A DNA stretch of 40,035 nucleotides from assembly GCA_902761825.1 (NCBI GenBank), contig CACWLY010000012.1:1-40035 (forward strand), given 5' to 3'. Position numbers and translations under genes: made by a program. The notes under the pieces were generated by a model. It was not told the origin of the DNA, searched no databases, and saw only the letters and a program-made list of their open reading frames with translations. Positions 1 to 7,477 of this stretch are shown here, in pieces; position 1 is the stretch's first letter, and each line of letters starts with the position of its first letter. The stretch is from an uncultured Eubacteriales bacterium. Its GTDB lineage: Bacteria; Bacillota; Clostridia; Christensenellales; Aristaeellaceae.

Positions 1-123
1 CGGGATGGGTGTCCAGAGGGCCCAAGCGGGCCCTTTGGCGCGGGTTTTAGGGCCGCGTAGGCCCTAACGTTTCCTTCCCTGCTCTTATTTCACCCTTCGC
101 ATCATGGCTCTTAATACGTGAAT
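1..123 (+). repeat. Right end of hairpin-rich inverted-repeat element, copy A (cut by window start)
   Basis: This non-coding stretch matches the right end of the complete element at 29117-29531. Shared parts are CGGGATGGGT, a hairpin with AAGC loop, a second hairpin, AACGTTTCC and a tail. In copy A the first hairpin pairs 13-23 with 28-38 (11 pairs, one G-U). The second pairs TTAGGGCC (47-54) with GGCCCTAA (60-67) around a 5-nt loop. The tail read on the minus strand (AAGAGCCATGATGCG) matches the left end of copy B (AAGAGCCATGACGCA), which shows that the family has terminal inverted repeats. Only the right end lies in the window. Whether it acts as DNA, RNA or both is unknown. Confidence 0.8.
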
Positions 124-138
124 AATATTAGATCATAC

Positions 139-175
139 CAAATGCCCATGCCTCGGGGAGAGACATGGGCATTTG
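139..175 (-). terminator. 12-bp stem hairpin after the ABC/SuhB operon
   Basis: CAAATGCCCATG (139-150) pairs perfectly with CATGGGCATTTG (164-175) around a 13-nt loop, 20 bases beyond the stop of the minus-strand phosphatase gene. No clean T-run follows on the minus strand, so it may be a transcript 3' end stabiliser rather than a true intrinsic terminator. Confidence 0.5.
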
Positions 176-195
176 GCGTTGGTAAAGCGGCTTTT

Positions 196-1008
196 TCAGC
201 GCGCGAGCGATTCGAGGTAGTTTTGGTCGATTCCGTGCGCTTTCAGCAGGGAAAGCAGCAGCTCCTTCGCGGGGGCGGCGCAGGCGGCGTTGGCCGCGAG
301 CATGGTGGTTGGGGTATCGAAGTCCGGGGCGGGCAGCAGCGGCATATCGAACACGCCGCCCGCTTCCGTGACCAGAAGCGAGCCCGCGGCGATATCCCAG
401 GGCTTGAGGTTCAGCTCGAAGAACACGTCCTGCCGTCCGCAGGCGACGTAGGCGAGATCCATAGCGGCGGAACCGCAGCGGCGGATATCGGCTGCCCGGC
501 GCAGGAAGGCCAGGGCGATATCCAGGCTTGGCGCGCCCAGCTCGGCCTGATAGGGCGACGTGCCGAAGCCCACCAGCGCGCGCTCCAGGCCGAAGCTGCC
601 CACGCGCATCGGGCGATCGTTCAGGAAAGCGCCCTTGCCGCGCTCGGCGCTGTACACCTCCCGCAGGTAGGGATGGCAGACGCAGCCCACGAGCGGCTTG
701 CGGTCTACGAGCAGCGCGGCGGAAATGGCGCTGCAGCGGTAGTCATGGATAAAGTTGGTAGTGCCGTCGATGGGATCGACCACCCAGGTTGGCGCGTCGG
801 TCAGCCGTTCGTTTTCCTTTTCCTCGCCGATGAACTTCGCCTCCGGGCACAGCGCGCGCAGGCGTTCCATCAGCAGGTCCTGCATGCGCTGATCCACGTT
901 TGTGACAAAGTTGGCGTGCCCTTCCTTTTCGGTGACGGCCAGATCCCGGTGCGCGGCCAGCAGCTTTTCACCCGCTTCGGCCATAAGGGCGCATAACGCT
1001 TTTCGCAT
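196..1008 (-). CDS. Inositol monophosphatase family phosphatase (SuhB-like)
   Basis: 270 aa, normal length for the Mg2+-dependent inositol monophosphatase family, which hydrolyses small sugar or polyol phosphates in the cytoplasm. The metal-binding signatures are visible: IGEE near residue 60, the DPIDGTTNF box near residue 79, and the C-terminal WDIAAG box near residue 204. The start is set by AAGGAGG just upstream. It is the last gene of a minus-strand operon after a carbohydrate ABC importer, only 16 bases behind the permease gene. I infer it may dephosphorylate an imported or derived substrate such as a phosphorylated polyol. The family includes inositol-1-phosphatase, fructose-1,6-bisphosphatase and 3'-phosphoadenosine phosphatases, so the substrate is not decided by sequence alone. 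Confidence 0.88.
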   Translation of the reverse strand: MRKALCALMAEAGEKLLAAHRDLAVTEKEGHANFVTNVDQRMQDLLMERLRALCPEAKFIGEEKENERLTDAPTWVVDPIDGTTNFIHDYRCSAISAALLVDRKPLVGCVCHPYLREVYSAERGKGAFLNDRPMRVGSFGLERALVGFGTSPYQAELGAPSLDIALAFLRRAADIRRCGSAAMDLAYVACGRQDVFFELNLKPWDIAAGSLLVTEAGGVFDMPLLPAPDFDTPTTMLAANAACAAPAKELLLSLLKAHGIDQNYLESLAR

Positions 1009-1024
1009 GGTATTTCCTCCTTAT

Positions 1025-1849
1025 TTATTTCACCGCGCTGTCCACCACGCCCTGCACAAAGTACTTGGACAGGAACAGATAGATAACGATCAGCGGCAAA
1101 ATGGCCAGGCAGGAAGCCGCCGCGGCAGCGTTCAGGTTGGTGTTGCCCTCGGTGAAGAAGGTCTTGAGCATCAGCGTAATGGTGCGCAGCTTGGGCTTTT
1201 GCAGGATATACAGCTGGAAGGAATAATCGTTCCAGATGTTGATGCCCGTCAGGATGGCTACGCTGGCGGTCACGGGCTTCAGCGAAGGCATGATGATGCG
1301 GAAGAAGATAGTGTATTTGGAGCAGCCGTCCAGCAGCGCCGCTTCATCCAGCGCCACAGGGATGGTATGGATGAAGTTGGTATACATGAAGATCGAGGTT
1401 GGCAAGCCGTACGTGATGGACAGTATGATGATGCCCCAGAAGGTATTGATGCCTTTGATCATCACCAGCTCGCGGTACAGGGGCACCAGCACGCTCAGCG
1501 GCGGCACCATCATGACGCCCAGCAGCAGCAGCGACAGCGTTTTGCTGAACTTGGTGCCGTAGCGCGCGAGCGGATAGCCGGACATTGCACCGATCACGAT
1601 GATCAGCGAGGTGGCGATCAGCACGATGATCGCCGTATTGAGGATCGACTGCATCAGTTCGCCGCCCTTGAGGGCCAGCGTGAAGTTATCCAGCGTGGGC
1701 GATGCCGGGGGAACCCAGCGGCTGGAAAAATCGCGGCGTGTTTTCAGCGCCATGATCAGCTGCACATAGAACGGGGAAATATGAATAGCGATGATCAGCA
1801 AAGACAGCAGGTTTTTGACGAGCGCCCGGCGTATATTCCTTTTTCTCAT
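1025..1849 (-). CDS. Carbohydrate ABC transporter permease, MalG type (CUT1)
   Basis: 274 aa integral membrane protein with a short cytoplasmic N terminus, an extracytoplasmic loop (LKTRRDFSSRW region) and about six membrane segments. The EAA loop that docks the ATPase reads EAALLDGCSKYTIFFRIIMP, followed by LKP. This is the second permease subunit of a CUT1 sugar importer. Its start overlaps the stop of the upstream permease by 4 bases (ATGA), so the two are translationally coupled. No ATPase gene is present in the operon, so a shared MsmX/MalK-type ATPase encoded elsewhere is expected. Confidence 0.93.
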   Translation of the reverse strand: MRKRNIRRALVKNLLSLLIIAIHISPFYVQLIMALKTRRDFSSRWVPPASPTLDNFTLALKGGELMQSILNTAIIVLIATSLIIVIGAMSGYPLARYGTKFSKTLSLLLLGVMMVPPLSVLVPLYRELVMIKGINTFWGIIILSITYGLPTSIFMYTNFIHTIPVALDEAALLDGCSKYTIFFRIIMPSLKPVTASVAILTGINIWNDYSFQLYILQKPKLRTITLMLKTFFTEGNTNLNAAAAASCLAILPLIVIYLFLSKYFVQGVVDSAVK

Positions 1850-2739
1850 TGCGCAGCCGCCTCCTTCTTTGCCAGATACCAGCGGATCACGATGCTGACC
1901 GCCATGATGAACACGAAGGTGAACACGCCGACCGCAGAGGCATAGCCGGCATCCTGGTAGGAGAAGTACAGCGAGTTGATCAGGCTGGACAGCGAATGCG
2001 TGCTGTAGCCCGGGCCGCCGCCCGTTGTGGAGATCACCAGGCCGAACATTTTCAGGCCGCCGATCAGGTTGAGCAGCGTGCTGGTGGTGATGGCGGGGAT
2101 CAGCTGCGGCATGGTAATGCCCCAGAACTGCTGCCAGCCGTTTGCGCCGTCCACCGAAGCGGCTTCATAGTACATATCCGGAATGCTGTTCAGGCCGGCG
2201 ATGTATATGATCATGGCCTTGCCGCAGAAGTTCAGGGTATTGATGATCATGATGATGATCACGGCGCGGTCGCCCACGCCCAGCCAGTCCAGCTTGGTGC
2301 CGCCCAGCATCATGACGATATCGTTGAGCGCGCCGCGGTTGTACTGCACCATGAAGTACCATACGTAACCGACGAGCAGCTGAGCGATCATGGCGGGCAG
2401 GTAGATGATGGTGCGCGCAAGCCCGCGCAGCGCGAACGCGCGCTGCAGGAGCAACGCGTACAGCACGCCCAGAATGGTCTGGAACAGCGTGCTGCCAAAG
2501 CCATAGATGATGGTGTTGCGGAAGGCCCGAAGGAACATGGGATCGGAAAACAGTTTTTTGTAGTTGGCGAGGCCGTTGTAAGTGAAGTCCTGGGAATAGC
2601 CGTTCCAGTTGGTCAGGGAAATCTGCACGCCCATCACCAGAGGCACGGCCACGAATACGATCATCAGCAGCACCGCGGGCAGCGTCATGACCAGCACGAC
2701 CTGGTTGTCCGAGGCGACGCCTGCTTTTTTCTTGAACAT
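1846..2739 (-). CDS. Carbohydrate ABC transporter permease, MalF type (CUT1)
   Basis: 297 aa with six predicted membrane segments (first at about residues 15-37) and a conserved EAA loop, EAASVDGANGWQQFWGITMP, near residues 193-212. It is the first permease subunit of the sugar importer and pairs with the MalG-type protein encoded immediately downstream. It lies 104 bases after the binding-protein gene, and that gap holds a strong hairpin at 2769-2812. The start is supported by a purine-rich AGGTGATAC upstream. The substrate cannot be read from the sequence. Confidence 0.93.
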   Translation of the reverse strand: MFKKKAGVASDNQVVLVMTLPAVLLMIVFVAVPLVMGVQISLTNWNGYSQDFTYNGLANYKKLFSDPMFLRAFRNTIIYGFGSTLFQTILGVLYALLLQRAFALRGLARTIIYLPAMIAQLLVGYVWYFMVQYNRGALNDIVMMLGGTKLDWLGVGDRAVIIIMIINTLNFCGKAMIIYIAGLNSIPDMYYEAASVDGANGWQQFWGITMPQLIPAITTSTLLNLIGGLKMFGLVISTTGGGPGYSTHSLSSLINSLYFSYQDAGYASAVGVFTFVFIMAVSIVIRWYLAKKEAAAQ

Positions 2740-2768
2740 AGCTGTATCACCTGCGCTTTTTTATAGGA

Positions 2769-2812
2769 CGAAACGGTGCGCCCGGCTTTGACAACCGGGC
2801 ATCACCGTTTCG
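2769..2812 (-). promoter_or_regulatory. Intercistronic hairpin between binding-protein and permease genes
   Basis: CGAAACGGTG (2769-2778) pairs with CACCGTTTCG (2803-2812), with an inner CCCGG/CCGGG stem. It sits directly after the binding-protein stop. Such hairpins commonly protect the upstream message or cause partial termination, giving excess binding protein over permease; that role is inferred here. Confidence 0.75.
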
Positions 2813-2843
2813 CTTTGTCTGCCGCGGGCAGACGGAAAACAGG

Positions 2844-4082
2844 TTACTTCTGGCTGCGCAGCTGCTCGTAGCTGGCCTGCATGGTTTCGCCGGCCTTCTC
2901 GATGGTGCTTTCGCCGCCGATCAGGGCGCTGCCGGTATCGCGCATGGTGGCCCACATGCCGCTGGGCAGGTAGACGCGGTCGAACCAGGGCAGGGTCTTG
3001 GTGGCAGCCCAGGCTTCAAACCACTTGGTCAGGTTGCCGCTGTCCACTTCCACGCCCTCCAGGCCGGGAGCTTCGCCGCAGACTTCGGCGATCAGCTTAA
3101 TGTTCTCGGGGCGGGCCATGTAGGCCAGGAAAGCCTTGGCGGCGTCGATGTTCTTGCTGTCCTTCCAGATGCCGAAGGCCTGGCTTTCACCGCCGACCAG
3201 ATAAGCCTCTTCGCTGGCGTCCTTGGCGGGCAGGGGAATGAAGCCCAGATCGGCTTCGGGATCGATATCCCACGCTTCCACCAGCACGCTGTTGCGCTGG
3301 AAGATGAACAGGGATTCTTTGGCGACCAGGGTTTCGCTCTGGAACGCGGTATCGGCGGTGGCGCAGTCCACGTTCAGATAACCGTTATCCTTGAGCGCCA
3401 TCAGGAATTCGTTGACGGCGGCCCATTTGCCCCAGTCGAAGCTGCCGTCCTGCAGGCTTGCGCCGATCTCCGCGGCGTCCGCGCCGTTGAGCAGGAAGGA
3501 GGGGGCTATCAGGTTCAGCACGTAGGCGGGGCTGCGGGTATCCTTGCCGGCCATGTAAACGCCGACGTATCCGGCGTCCTTGGCCACCTCGCAGCAATGC
3601 ATGAATTCTTCCACGGTCTTGGGGATCTCGAGACCCAGCTCGTTGAGCAGCTCGTTCTGCACCAGCACGCCGGTCCAGGCGATGGTGTTGGGCAGCACGT
3701 ATACCTTGCCGTCCTCATCCAGGATCGAGCTGTTCAGGCCCTGCACGATATCCTTGGCCCAGGGCTCGTCGTTGAGGGGCAGCAGGTATTCCTTGTAGCG
3801 CATGATGGACCAGCCGTGGGTCATGAACACGTCGGGCAGGTCGTTTGCGGCCATTTTGGCCTTCATCAGGTCTTCGTAGTCGGAGGTGAACACCTGGTTC
3901 TCGACCTTCACGCCGGGGTTTTCCGCCTGGAAGCCTTCGATGATGGAAGTGAAAGCGTCGCCCTGAACGCCGGTGTAGCGGCTGGCGATGATCAGTTCAC
4001 CGGACAGCGGCTCGGCATGGGCCGCGGCAATGCCGGACAGCAGCATGGCTGCCATCAGCAGAAGACAGAGGGCTTTTTTCAT
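2844..4082 (-). CDS. Extracellular solute-binding protein of the sugar ABC importer
   Basis: 412 aa from the ATG at 4080-4082, chosen over an upstream in-frame start at 4163 because GGGAGGAT lies just before it and MKK begins a textbook signal peptide. The signal runs through MLLSGIAAAHA, with likely signal-peptidase I cleavage after AHA. No cysteine follows, so this is not a classical lipoprotein. The mature part has the family 1 binding-protein pattern, including SIIEGFQAENPGVKV and a conserved Trp-rich C-terminal half. The ligand is unknown. Genes for the two permeases and a phosphatase follow. A sigma-A promoter at 4143-4171 drives the operon. Confidence 0.92.
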   Translation of the reverse strand: MKKALCLLLMAAMLLSGIAAAHAEPLSGELIIASRYTGVQGDAFTSIIEGFQAENPGVKVENQVFTSDYEDLMKAKMAANDLPDVFMTHGWSIMRYKEYLLPLNDEPWAKDIVQGLNSSILDEDGKVYVLPNTIAWTGVLVQNELLNELGLEIPKTVEEFMHCCEVAKDAGYVGVYMAGKDTRSPAYVLNLIAPSFLLNGADAAEIGASLQDGSFDWGKWAAVNEFLMALKDNGYLNVDCATADTAFQSETLVAKESLFIFQRNSVLVEAWDIDPEADLGFIPLPAKDASEEAYLVGGESQAFGIWKDSKNIDAAKAFLAYMARPENIKLIAEVCGEAPGLEGVEVDSGNLTKWFEAWAATKTLPWFDRVYLPSGMWATMRDTGSALIGGESTIEKAGETMQASYEQLRSQK

Positions 4083-4142
4083 GGATTGAATCCTCCCACT
4101 TTTATATTGACGCGCATACCGTCGCGCCTGTCTGATACGTTT

Positions 4143-4171
4143 ATTATAAAGGATATTTAACATGTCGTAAA
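4143..4171 (-). promoter_or_regulatory. Sigma-A promoter for the sugar ABC operon
   Basis: On the minus strand TTTACG (4166-4171) and TATAAT (4143-4148) are separated by 17 bases, ending about 60 bases before the binding-protein start. It overlaps the longer possible reading frame and so supports the internal ATG. Confidence 0.8.
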
Positions 4172-4322
4172 TGGATTTTCTGTTCCCAAATTTTATATTA
4201 TCCCGGCGCGGAAACGCGCGTAACGGCCCGGCGGCTGAATCGCCGCAGGCCAGGGACCGGCTCCGGCCTTTGGATGAAGGCCGCCCGGCGGGCGATTTCG
4301 GGCGTCGGAACTGAACCGGCGC

Positions 4323-4351
4323 TTGTCATTCCGCCGGTTTTTCGGTATACT
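4323..4351 (+). promoter_or_regulatory. Sigma-A promoter for the acyltransferase gene
   Basis: TTGTCA (4323-4328), 17-base spacer, TATACT (4346-4351). It sits 31 bases before the chosen ATG and rules out the longer open frame beginning at 4323. Confidence 0.82.
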
Positions 4352-4382
4352 GAAAAGCGTAAAAAACGCATGGAGGCGTCGT

Positions 4383-5492
4383 ATGTACCCGATCAAGACC
4401 CGGCGGACGGACAGCCCGGACAGAATCGACTCGCTGCAGGCGCTGCGCGCGCTGGCATTTCTGGCCGTTTTTCTGGTGCACGTTGATCACAGGTCGGAGC
4501 TTACGTGCCTGAGCATTCCGACTTTTTTCGCGCTGTCGGGCTTTCTGCTCGCCTTCCGTTACCGGGAGGAAAACCTGCCGGTTTCCCCGCGGGCCTGCTT
4601 CTCCTTCGCCCGGCGGCATATCGCCCGGCTGTATCCGCTGCATCTGATCACCATGGTGCTGAGCCTGGCGCTGCTGCTGATCGGCGCGGTTATTCAGGGC
4701 TTTCCCAAGGGCACGCTGAGCGATCTGATGCTCAAGGCGGCGATGAACGTGCTGCTGCTGCAAAGCTGGGTTCCGGACAGGGAATTCTGCGTATCGCTGA
4801 ACGGCGTCGCCTGGTATCTGTCGGCGTCGGCTTTTCTCTATTTTATGTTTCCGCTCCTCCTGCGCGCGGTCAAACGCCCGCGGAAGGCGGCCTTGCTGCC
4901 GCTGTGCCTGCTGGCTCCGCTGCTTCAGACCGCGGCGTGCCTGCCCTTTACGCTGAGCGGCAATACCGGAAGCAACCTGTACAGTTGGTTCATGTACTGT
5001 TTTCCGCTGTTCCGCCTGGGGGATTTCTGGGTGGGCTGCTGCCTGGGCATGTACTTCGCCGCGTCGGAAAAGCGGGAAAAGCCGGACTGGAAGGGAACGG
5101 CGGCGGAACTGCTCGCCGTGGCATGGACGGCGGCCGGGATCTGGTGGATGGGACATCACGCCGCGTCCCCCCTGCCGCGGGCGTTCCATAACTGGACTAC
5201 CGTTTACCTGACGCTGGCCGCTCCGTGGGTGTTTCTGTTCGCCTGCCGCCGCGGCTATATCACGGCGGCGCTGACAAACCCGCTGACGGTCGCGCTCGGC
5301 AATCTCAGCGGCTACGCCTTCCTGATCCATTTCGTGGTCATTCAATACGCGCATACGCTGATCACCCTGACGCGCGGCCTGCCGACCGGCTGGAAATACG
5401 AGCTGCTGGCGGCCGCCGAGCTGCTGCTGAGCCTGCTGCTATCTTCGCTGTACAGCCGCTTCATGAAAATGCGCGCGCAGGCCGGAGCGTGA
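4383..5492 (+). CDS. Membrane acyltransferase family 3 (OafA/NodX-like)
   Basis: 369 aa from the ATG at 4383, placed after GGAGG and downstream of a clear promoter. The N terminus carries the acyltransferase-3 signature (SLQALRALAFLAVFLVHV) with the conserved Arg and His, followed by about ten hydrophobic segments through to LLLSLLLSSLYSRFM at the C terminus. Family members O-acylate sugars of cell-surface polymers or exported small molecules at the membrane. There is no attached extracytoplasmic SGNH domain. It stands alone between a divergent ABC operon and a toxin-antitoxin module, so its acceptor is unknown; cell wall or surface glycan is my inference. Confidence 0.88.
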   Translation: MYPIKTRRTDSPDRIDSLQALRALAFLAVFLVHVDHRSELTCLSIPTFFALSGFLLAFRYREENLPVSPRACFSFARRHIARLYPLHLITMVLSLALLLIGAVIQGFPKGTLSDLMLKAAMNVLLLQSWVPDREFCVSLNGVAWYLSASAFLYFMFPLLLRAVKRPRKAALLPLCLLAPLLQTAACLPFTLSGNTGSNLYSWFMYCFPLFRLGDFWVGCCLGMYFAASEKREKPDWKGTAAELLAVAWTAAGIWWMGHHAASPLPRAFHNWTTVYLTLAAPWVFLFACRRGYITAALTNPLTVALGNLSGYAFLIHFVVIQYAHTLITLTRGLPTGWKYELLAAAELLLSLLLSSLYSRFMKMRAQAGA

Positions 5493-5541
5493 CCGGGCCG
5501 GCGCCTGCCCGCTGCGTTCCGCGCGTCTGACGGCAAAGAAA

Positions 5542-5565
5542 AAGCGCCCCCGGCCGGGGGCGCTT
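5542..5565. terminator. Bidirectional intrinsic terminator
   Basis: A perfect inverted repeat, AAGCGCCCCCGG followed by its complement. T-rich sequence follows on the minus strand (TTTTTCTTT) and a weaker T-rich run on the plus strand. It separates the acyltransferase gene from the convergent antitoxin gene. Confidence 0.85.
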
Positions 5566-5582
5566 GTGTTGTGTTTAAGAAA

Positions 5583-5861
5583 TCATTCCAACGAAAGCGC
5601 AAGCCGCTTTCCGAGGCCATGCGCAACGCGCTGGGCCAAAGAAAAAGAAGGATTCAATTCTGCGTGTTCCAGTTTGCAGATGTTAGCCTGGGATGTGCCG
5701 ACCTTCGCGGCAAGCTCCGCCTGTGTCATCCCTGCCGCGATTCTTGCGGCGACCATCTGGCGCGCAAAAGAATACTGCGCTTCCAATGCTTCATATTCGG
5801 CGGCAAACTCCGGATTTTTCATCTGCTCCGCCAAGTGTTCCCGGAAATCACTCATATTCAT
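5583..5861 (-). CDS. higA: HigA-type antitoxin, XRE-family helix-turn-helix
   Basis: 92 aa. The helix-turn-helix covers about residues 35-88, with MTQAELAAKVGTSQANICKL as the DNA-contact core. The N terminus (residues 1-34) is helical and acidic and probably contacts the toxin. The start overlaps the toxin stop by 4 bases (ATGA). The toxin-first order is typical of HigBA. The protein is expected to neutralise the RelE-fold toxin and to repress the operon through the palindrome at 6249-6263. The terminator at 5542-5565 closes the operon. Confidence 0.88.
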   Translation of the reverse strand: MNMSDFREHLAEQMKNPEFAAEYEALEAQYSFARQMVAARIAAGMTQAELAAKVGTSQANICKLEHAELNPSFSLAQRVAHGLGKRLALSLE

Positions 5862-6217
5862 AACCTCCTCATCTTTGCGTCCTTCATACGGGACTGCGCG
5901 ATCTTCAATTCACCAGGCGGCGTGCTTTCGGTCTTTTTGAGAAAGCCGTGCAGCAGGAGAATTCTGTTCCCCTCGGGATAAAAGTAGAATATGCGCGTTA
6001 TATCGCTGGATAGCTTTACCCGCAATTCCCACAGCCCTTCATTATTCTTTCCGCGCAGCTGCTTTACATACGGTGCGGGCATTTCCGTGCCAAATTCCTC
6101 CAGCATGGCAATTTCCCGCATATTCTTTGCCCGCAGCTTTACCGGCAGGCTGTCGATGAATGCCTTGACCGGCTGGTCTCCGCGAACCGTCCGATAATAG
6201 TCTACCGTCCACGCCAT
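5858..6217 (-). CDS. higB: HigB-type toxin, RelE/ParE fold (phage Gp49-like)
   Basis: 119 aa. The sequence has the HigB/Gp49 pattern: a YYRTVRGDQPVKAFIDSLP start, the central LRGKNNEGLWELRV strand-turn-strand, DITRIFYF, a HGFLKKTESTPPGE turn and a basic C-terminal helix. Family members are ribosome-dependent mRNA endonucleases, toxic unless bound by the antitoxin. The gene is first in a two-gene operon, preceded by AAGGGG and a promoter. Base composition around the module is lower in GC than the neighbouring operons, in keeping with horizontal acquisition. Activity is not proven by sequence. Confidence 0.88.
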   Translation of the reverse strand: MAWTVDYYRTVRGDQPVKAFIDSLPVKLRAKNMREIAMLEEFGTEMPAPYVKQLRGKNNEGLWELRVKLSSDITRIFYFYPEGNRILLLHGFLKKTESTPPGELKIAQSRMKDAKMRRL

Positions 6218-6247
6218 TCAATCATGCCCCTTCTTTTGTTCAGTCCA

Positions 6248-6275
6248 ATTATATCATATATAACATAAAAGTCAA
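6248..6275 (-). promoter_or_regulatory. Promoter of higBA
   Basis: On the minus strand TTGACT (6270-6275), 16-base spacer and TATAAT (6248-6253), 30 bases ahead of the toxin ATG. Confidence 0.85.
6249..6263. promoter_or_regulatory. Probable HigA operator
   Basis: A perfect palindrome TTATAT-3 nt-ATATAA that overlaps the -10 and most of the spacer of the higBA promoter, where an XRE antitoxin would bind to autorepress. Assignment is by position and symmetry only. Confidence 0.65.
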
Positions 6276-6408
6276 GTGATTGCTTTCCCGCGTTTTCCAT
6301 CCGAGACGGAACATGCTTACCGGCGCGAATCCGCGTCAGCGCGGCCTGACTGATAAGCGCATCTTTCCTGATCTTGCATAAAGATTTGACACTTTGCGCG
6401 AAGAAGAA

Positions 6409-6453
6409 AAATACAGAAAAAGAAAAAACCCTGAAAACCCAATGCTTTCAAGG
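6409..6453 (-). terminator. Intrinsic terminator after tRNA-Arg
   Basis: On the minus strand CCTTGAAA pairs with the segment at 6429-6436 (8 pairs, one G-U), followed by TTTTTTCTTTTTC. It lies about 10 bases beyond the tRNA 3' end. Confidence 0.75.
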
Positions 6454-6462
6454 CTTTTTTGA

Positions 6463-6539
6463 TGGTACGCCCGGTGCGATTCGAACGCATGGCCTTCAGA
6501 GTCGGAGTCTGACGCTCTATCCAACTGAGCTACGGGCGC
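6463..6539 (-). tRNA. tRNA-Arg (anticodon CCG), CCA encoded
   Basis: Full cloverleaf on the minus strand. The acceptor is GCGCCCG pairing with CGGGCGT (first pair G-U). The D-arm has GCTC/GAGC. The anticodon stem TCAGA/TCTGA encloses loop CTCCGAC, giving anticodon CCG, which reads CGG arginine codons. The T-arm contains GTTCGAATC. The discriminator A is followed by a genomic CCA (6463-6465). It is a single gene with its own promoter and terminator. Confidence 0.95.
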
Positions 6540-6550
6540 GCAACAAAAGT

Positions 6551-6579
6551 ATTATACCCCGAAAGGATAGAGATTGCAA
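6551..6579 (-). promoter_or_regulatory. Promoter of tRNA-Arg
   Basis: On the minus strand TTGCAA (6574-6579), 17-base spacer and TATAAT (6551-6556), ending 11 bases before the tRNA. Confidence 0.85.
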
Positions 6580-6631
6580 GGGGGCCGCAATATTTTTCCA
6601 GCCGCTGTAAAAAAGAGGTTTTTTTGACGTA

Positions 6632-6747
6632 ATACTATTCTCAATCTAAAATCTTATCATCTTTGGGTGTCTTTTCCGCCTTGGCGTTGCTTCATTCCGG
6701 TCAACGTAGCGCTGCTACGCCTCCCTCCGGCCGGAATTGCCGTTTTT
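6632..6747 (+). repeat. Palindromic interspersed repeat, copy 1
   Basis: Starts ATACTATTCTCAATC and shares about 93 bases with copies at 31643 and 39942, with one difference (C for T near 6680) over the shared core. This copy runs past the symmetry centre. CGTAGC/GCTACG (6-bp stem, 3-nt loop, about 6705-6720) is flanked by ATTCCGG and CCGGAAT, giving an imperfect palindrome of about 55 bases that ends near GGAATTGCCG. It lies between the tRNA promoter and the convergent end of the response regulator gene. No coding capacity. It looks like a MITE- or REP-like element. Confidence 0.85.
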
Positions 6748-6817
6748 GATCGTGAGGCGGCGATTCGGGCGGGGTATGCGCCCCCCCGCCGTTTTCCGCC
6801 GCGCTGTGTTTGATCCG

Positions 6818-7477
6818 CTACTCGTTGGCCGTCTGTTTCATCCGGTCCCGGTCGTGAACGACCAGGCCGAGAAGCTTGGCGTTCATCGCGAGATCGAGAC
6901 GGTTTTCAAAGCCCGTTTTTTCTATGATGTTCTGCAGATGCCGCTTGACGGTGTTGACCGATATGTGAAGCCTGTCGGCGATTTCCTCGTTGGTCAGGCT
7001 CGCGGTCAGCTCGCGCAGCACGTCCAGCTCGCGCGCGGTCAGATCGGTGCTCTCCGCTTTTCCGAACGGCACGCGCGGCGATTCGCCCGGATAAACCGAT
7101 TCTCCCGCCATCGTCCGATCCATGATATCGAGCAAACTGTGCTCGTCGTACTCCTTGTACCAGAAGCTCTCCACCCCGATGGCGCGCGCCTTGTCCGCCC
7201 AGCTTGTCTCCGAGGCCGAGGTCGTCAGGATGATTTTCGTCTCCGGGTGCCTGCGCTTCATCACGCCCGCCGCGCTGAGACCGTCTATCCCGGACTTCAT
7301 CATGATGTCGAGGATCATCAGATCGATCTCCTGCTCGTCCGCAAAGCGCAGCGCTTCCTCCGCCGTGCGCAGTCCCGCCAGCAGCCGATACTGGCTTGCC
7401 GAGAGAACGTACATTTCAAAGAAGCCCCGCGATATATTCTGGTCGTCCGCGACAACGACCCTGACGCGCTCATCCAT
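6818..7477 (-). CDS. LuxR/NarL-family response regulator
   Basis: 219 aa. Receiver domain residues 4-120 with the acidic pair D11-D12, phospho-acceptor D57 (LMILD) and K108. The C-terminal LuxR-type helix-turn-helix spans about 145-210 (LTARELDVLREL and NEEIADRLHISVNTVKRHL). It should be phosphorylated by the histidine kinase encoded just upstream and then act as a transcription factor. Its start overlaps the kinase gene end by 8 bases, with AAAGGAGG inside the kinase reading frame. Last gene of a four-gene minus operon. Targets are unknown; the surface protein gene heading the operon is a natural candidate. Confidence 0.93.
   Translation of the reverse strand: MDERVRVVVADDQNISRGFFEMYVLSASQYRLLAGLRTAEEALRFADEQEIDLMILDIMMKSGIDGLSAAGVMKRRHPETKIILTTSASETSWADKARAIGVESFWYKEYDEHSLLDIMDRTMAGESVYPGESPRVPFGKAESTDLTARELDVLRELTASLTNEEIADRLHISVNTVKRHLQNIIEKTGFENRLDLAMNAKLLGLVVHDRDRMKQTANE

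Noticed and set aside
5571..5981. Plus-strand frames across the toxin-antitoxin region
   Set aside because: Antisense to the clear HigA and HigB proteins and without start signals.
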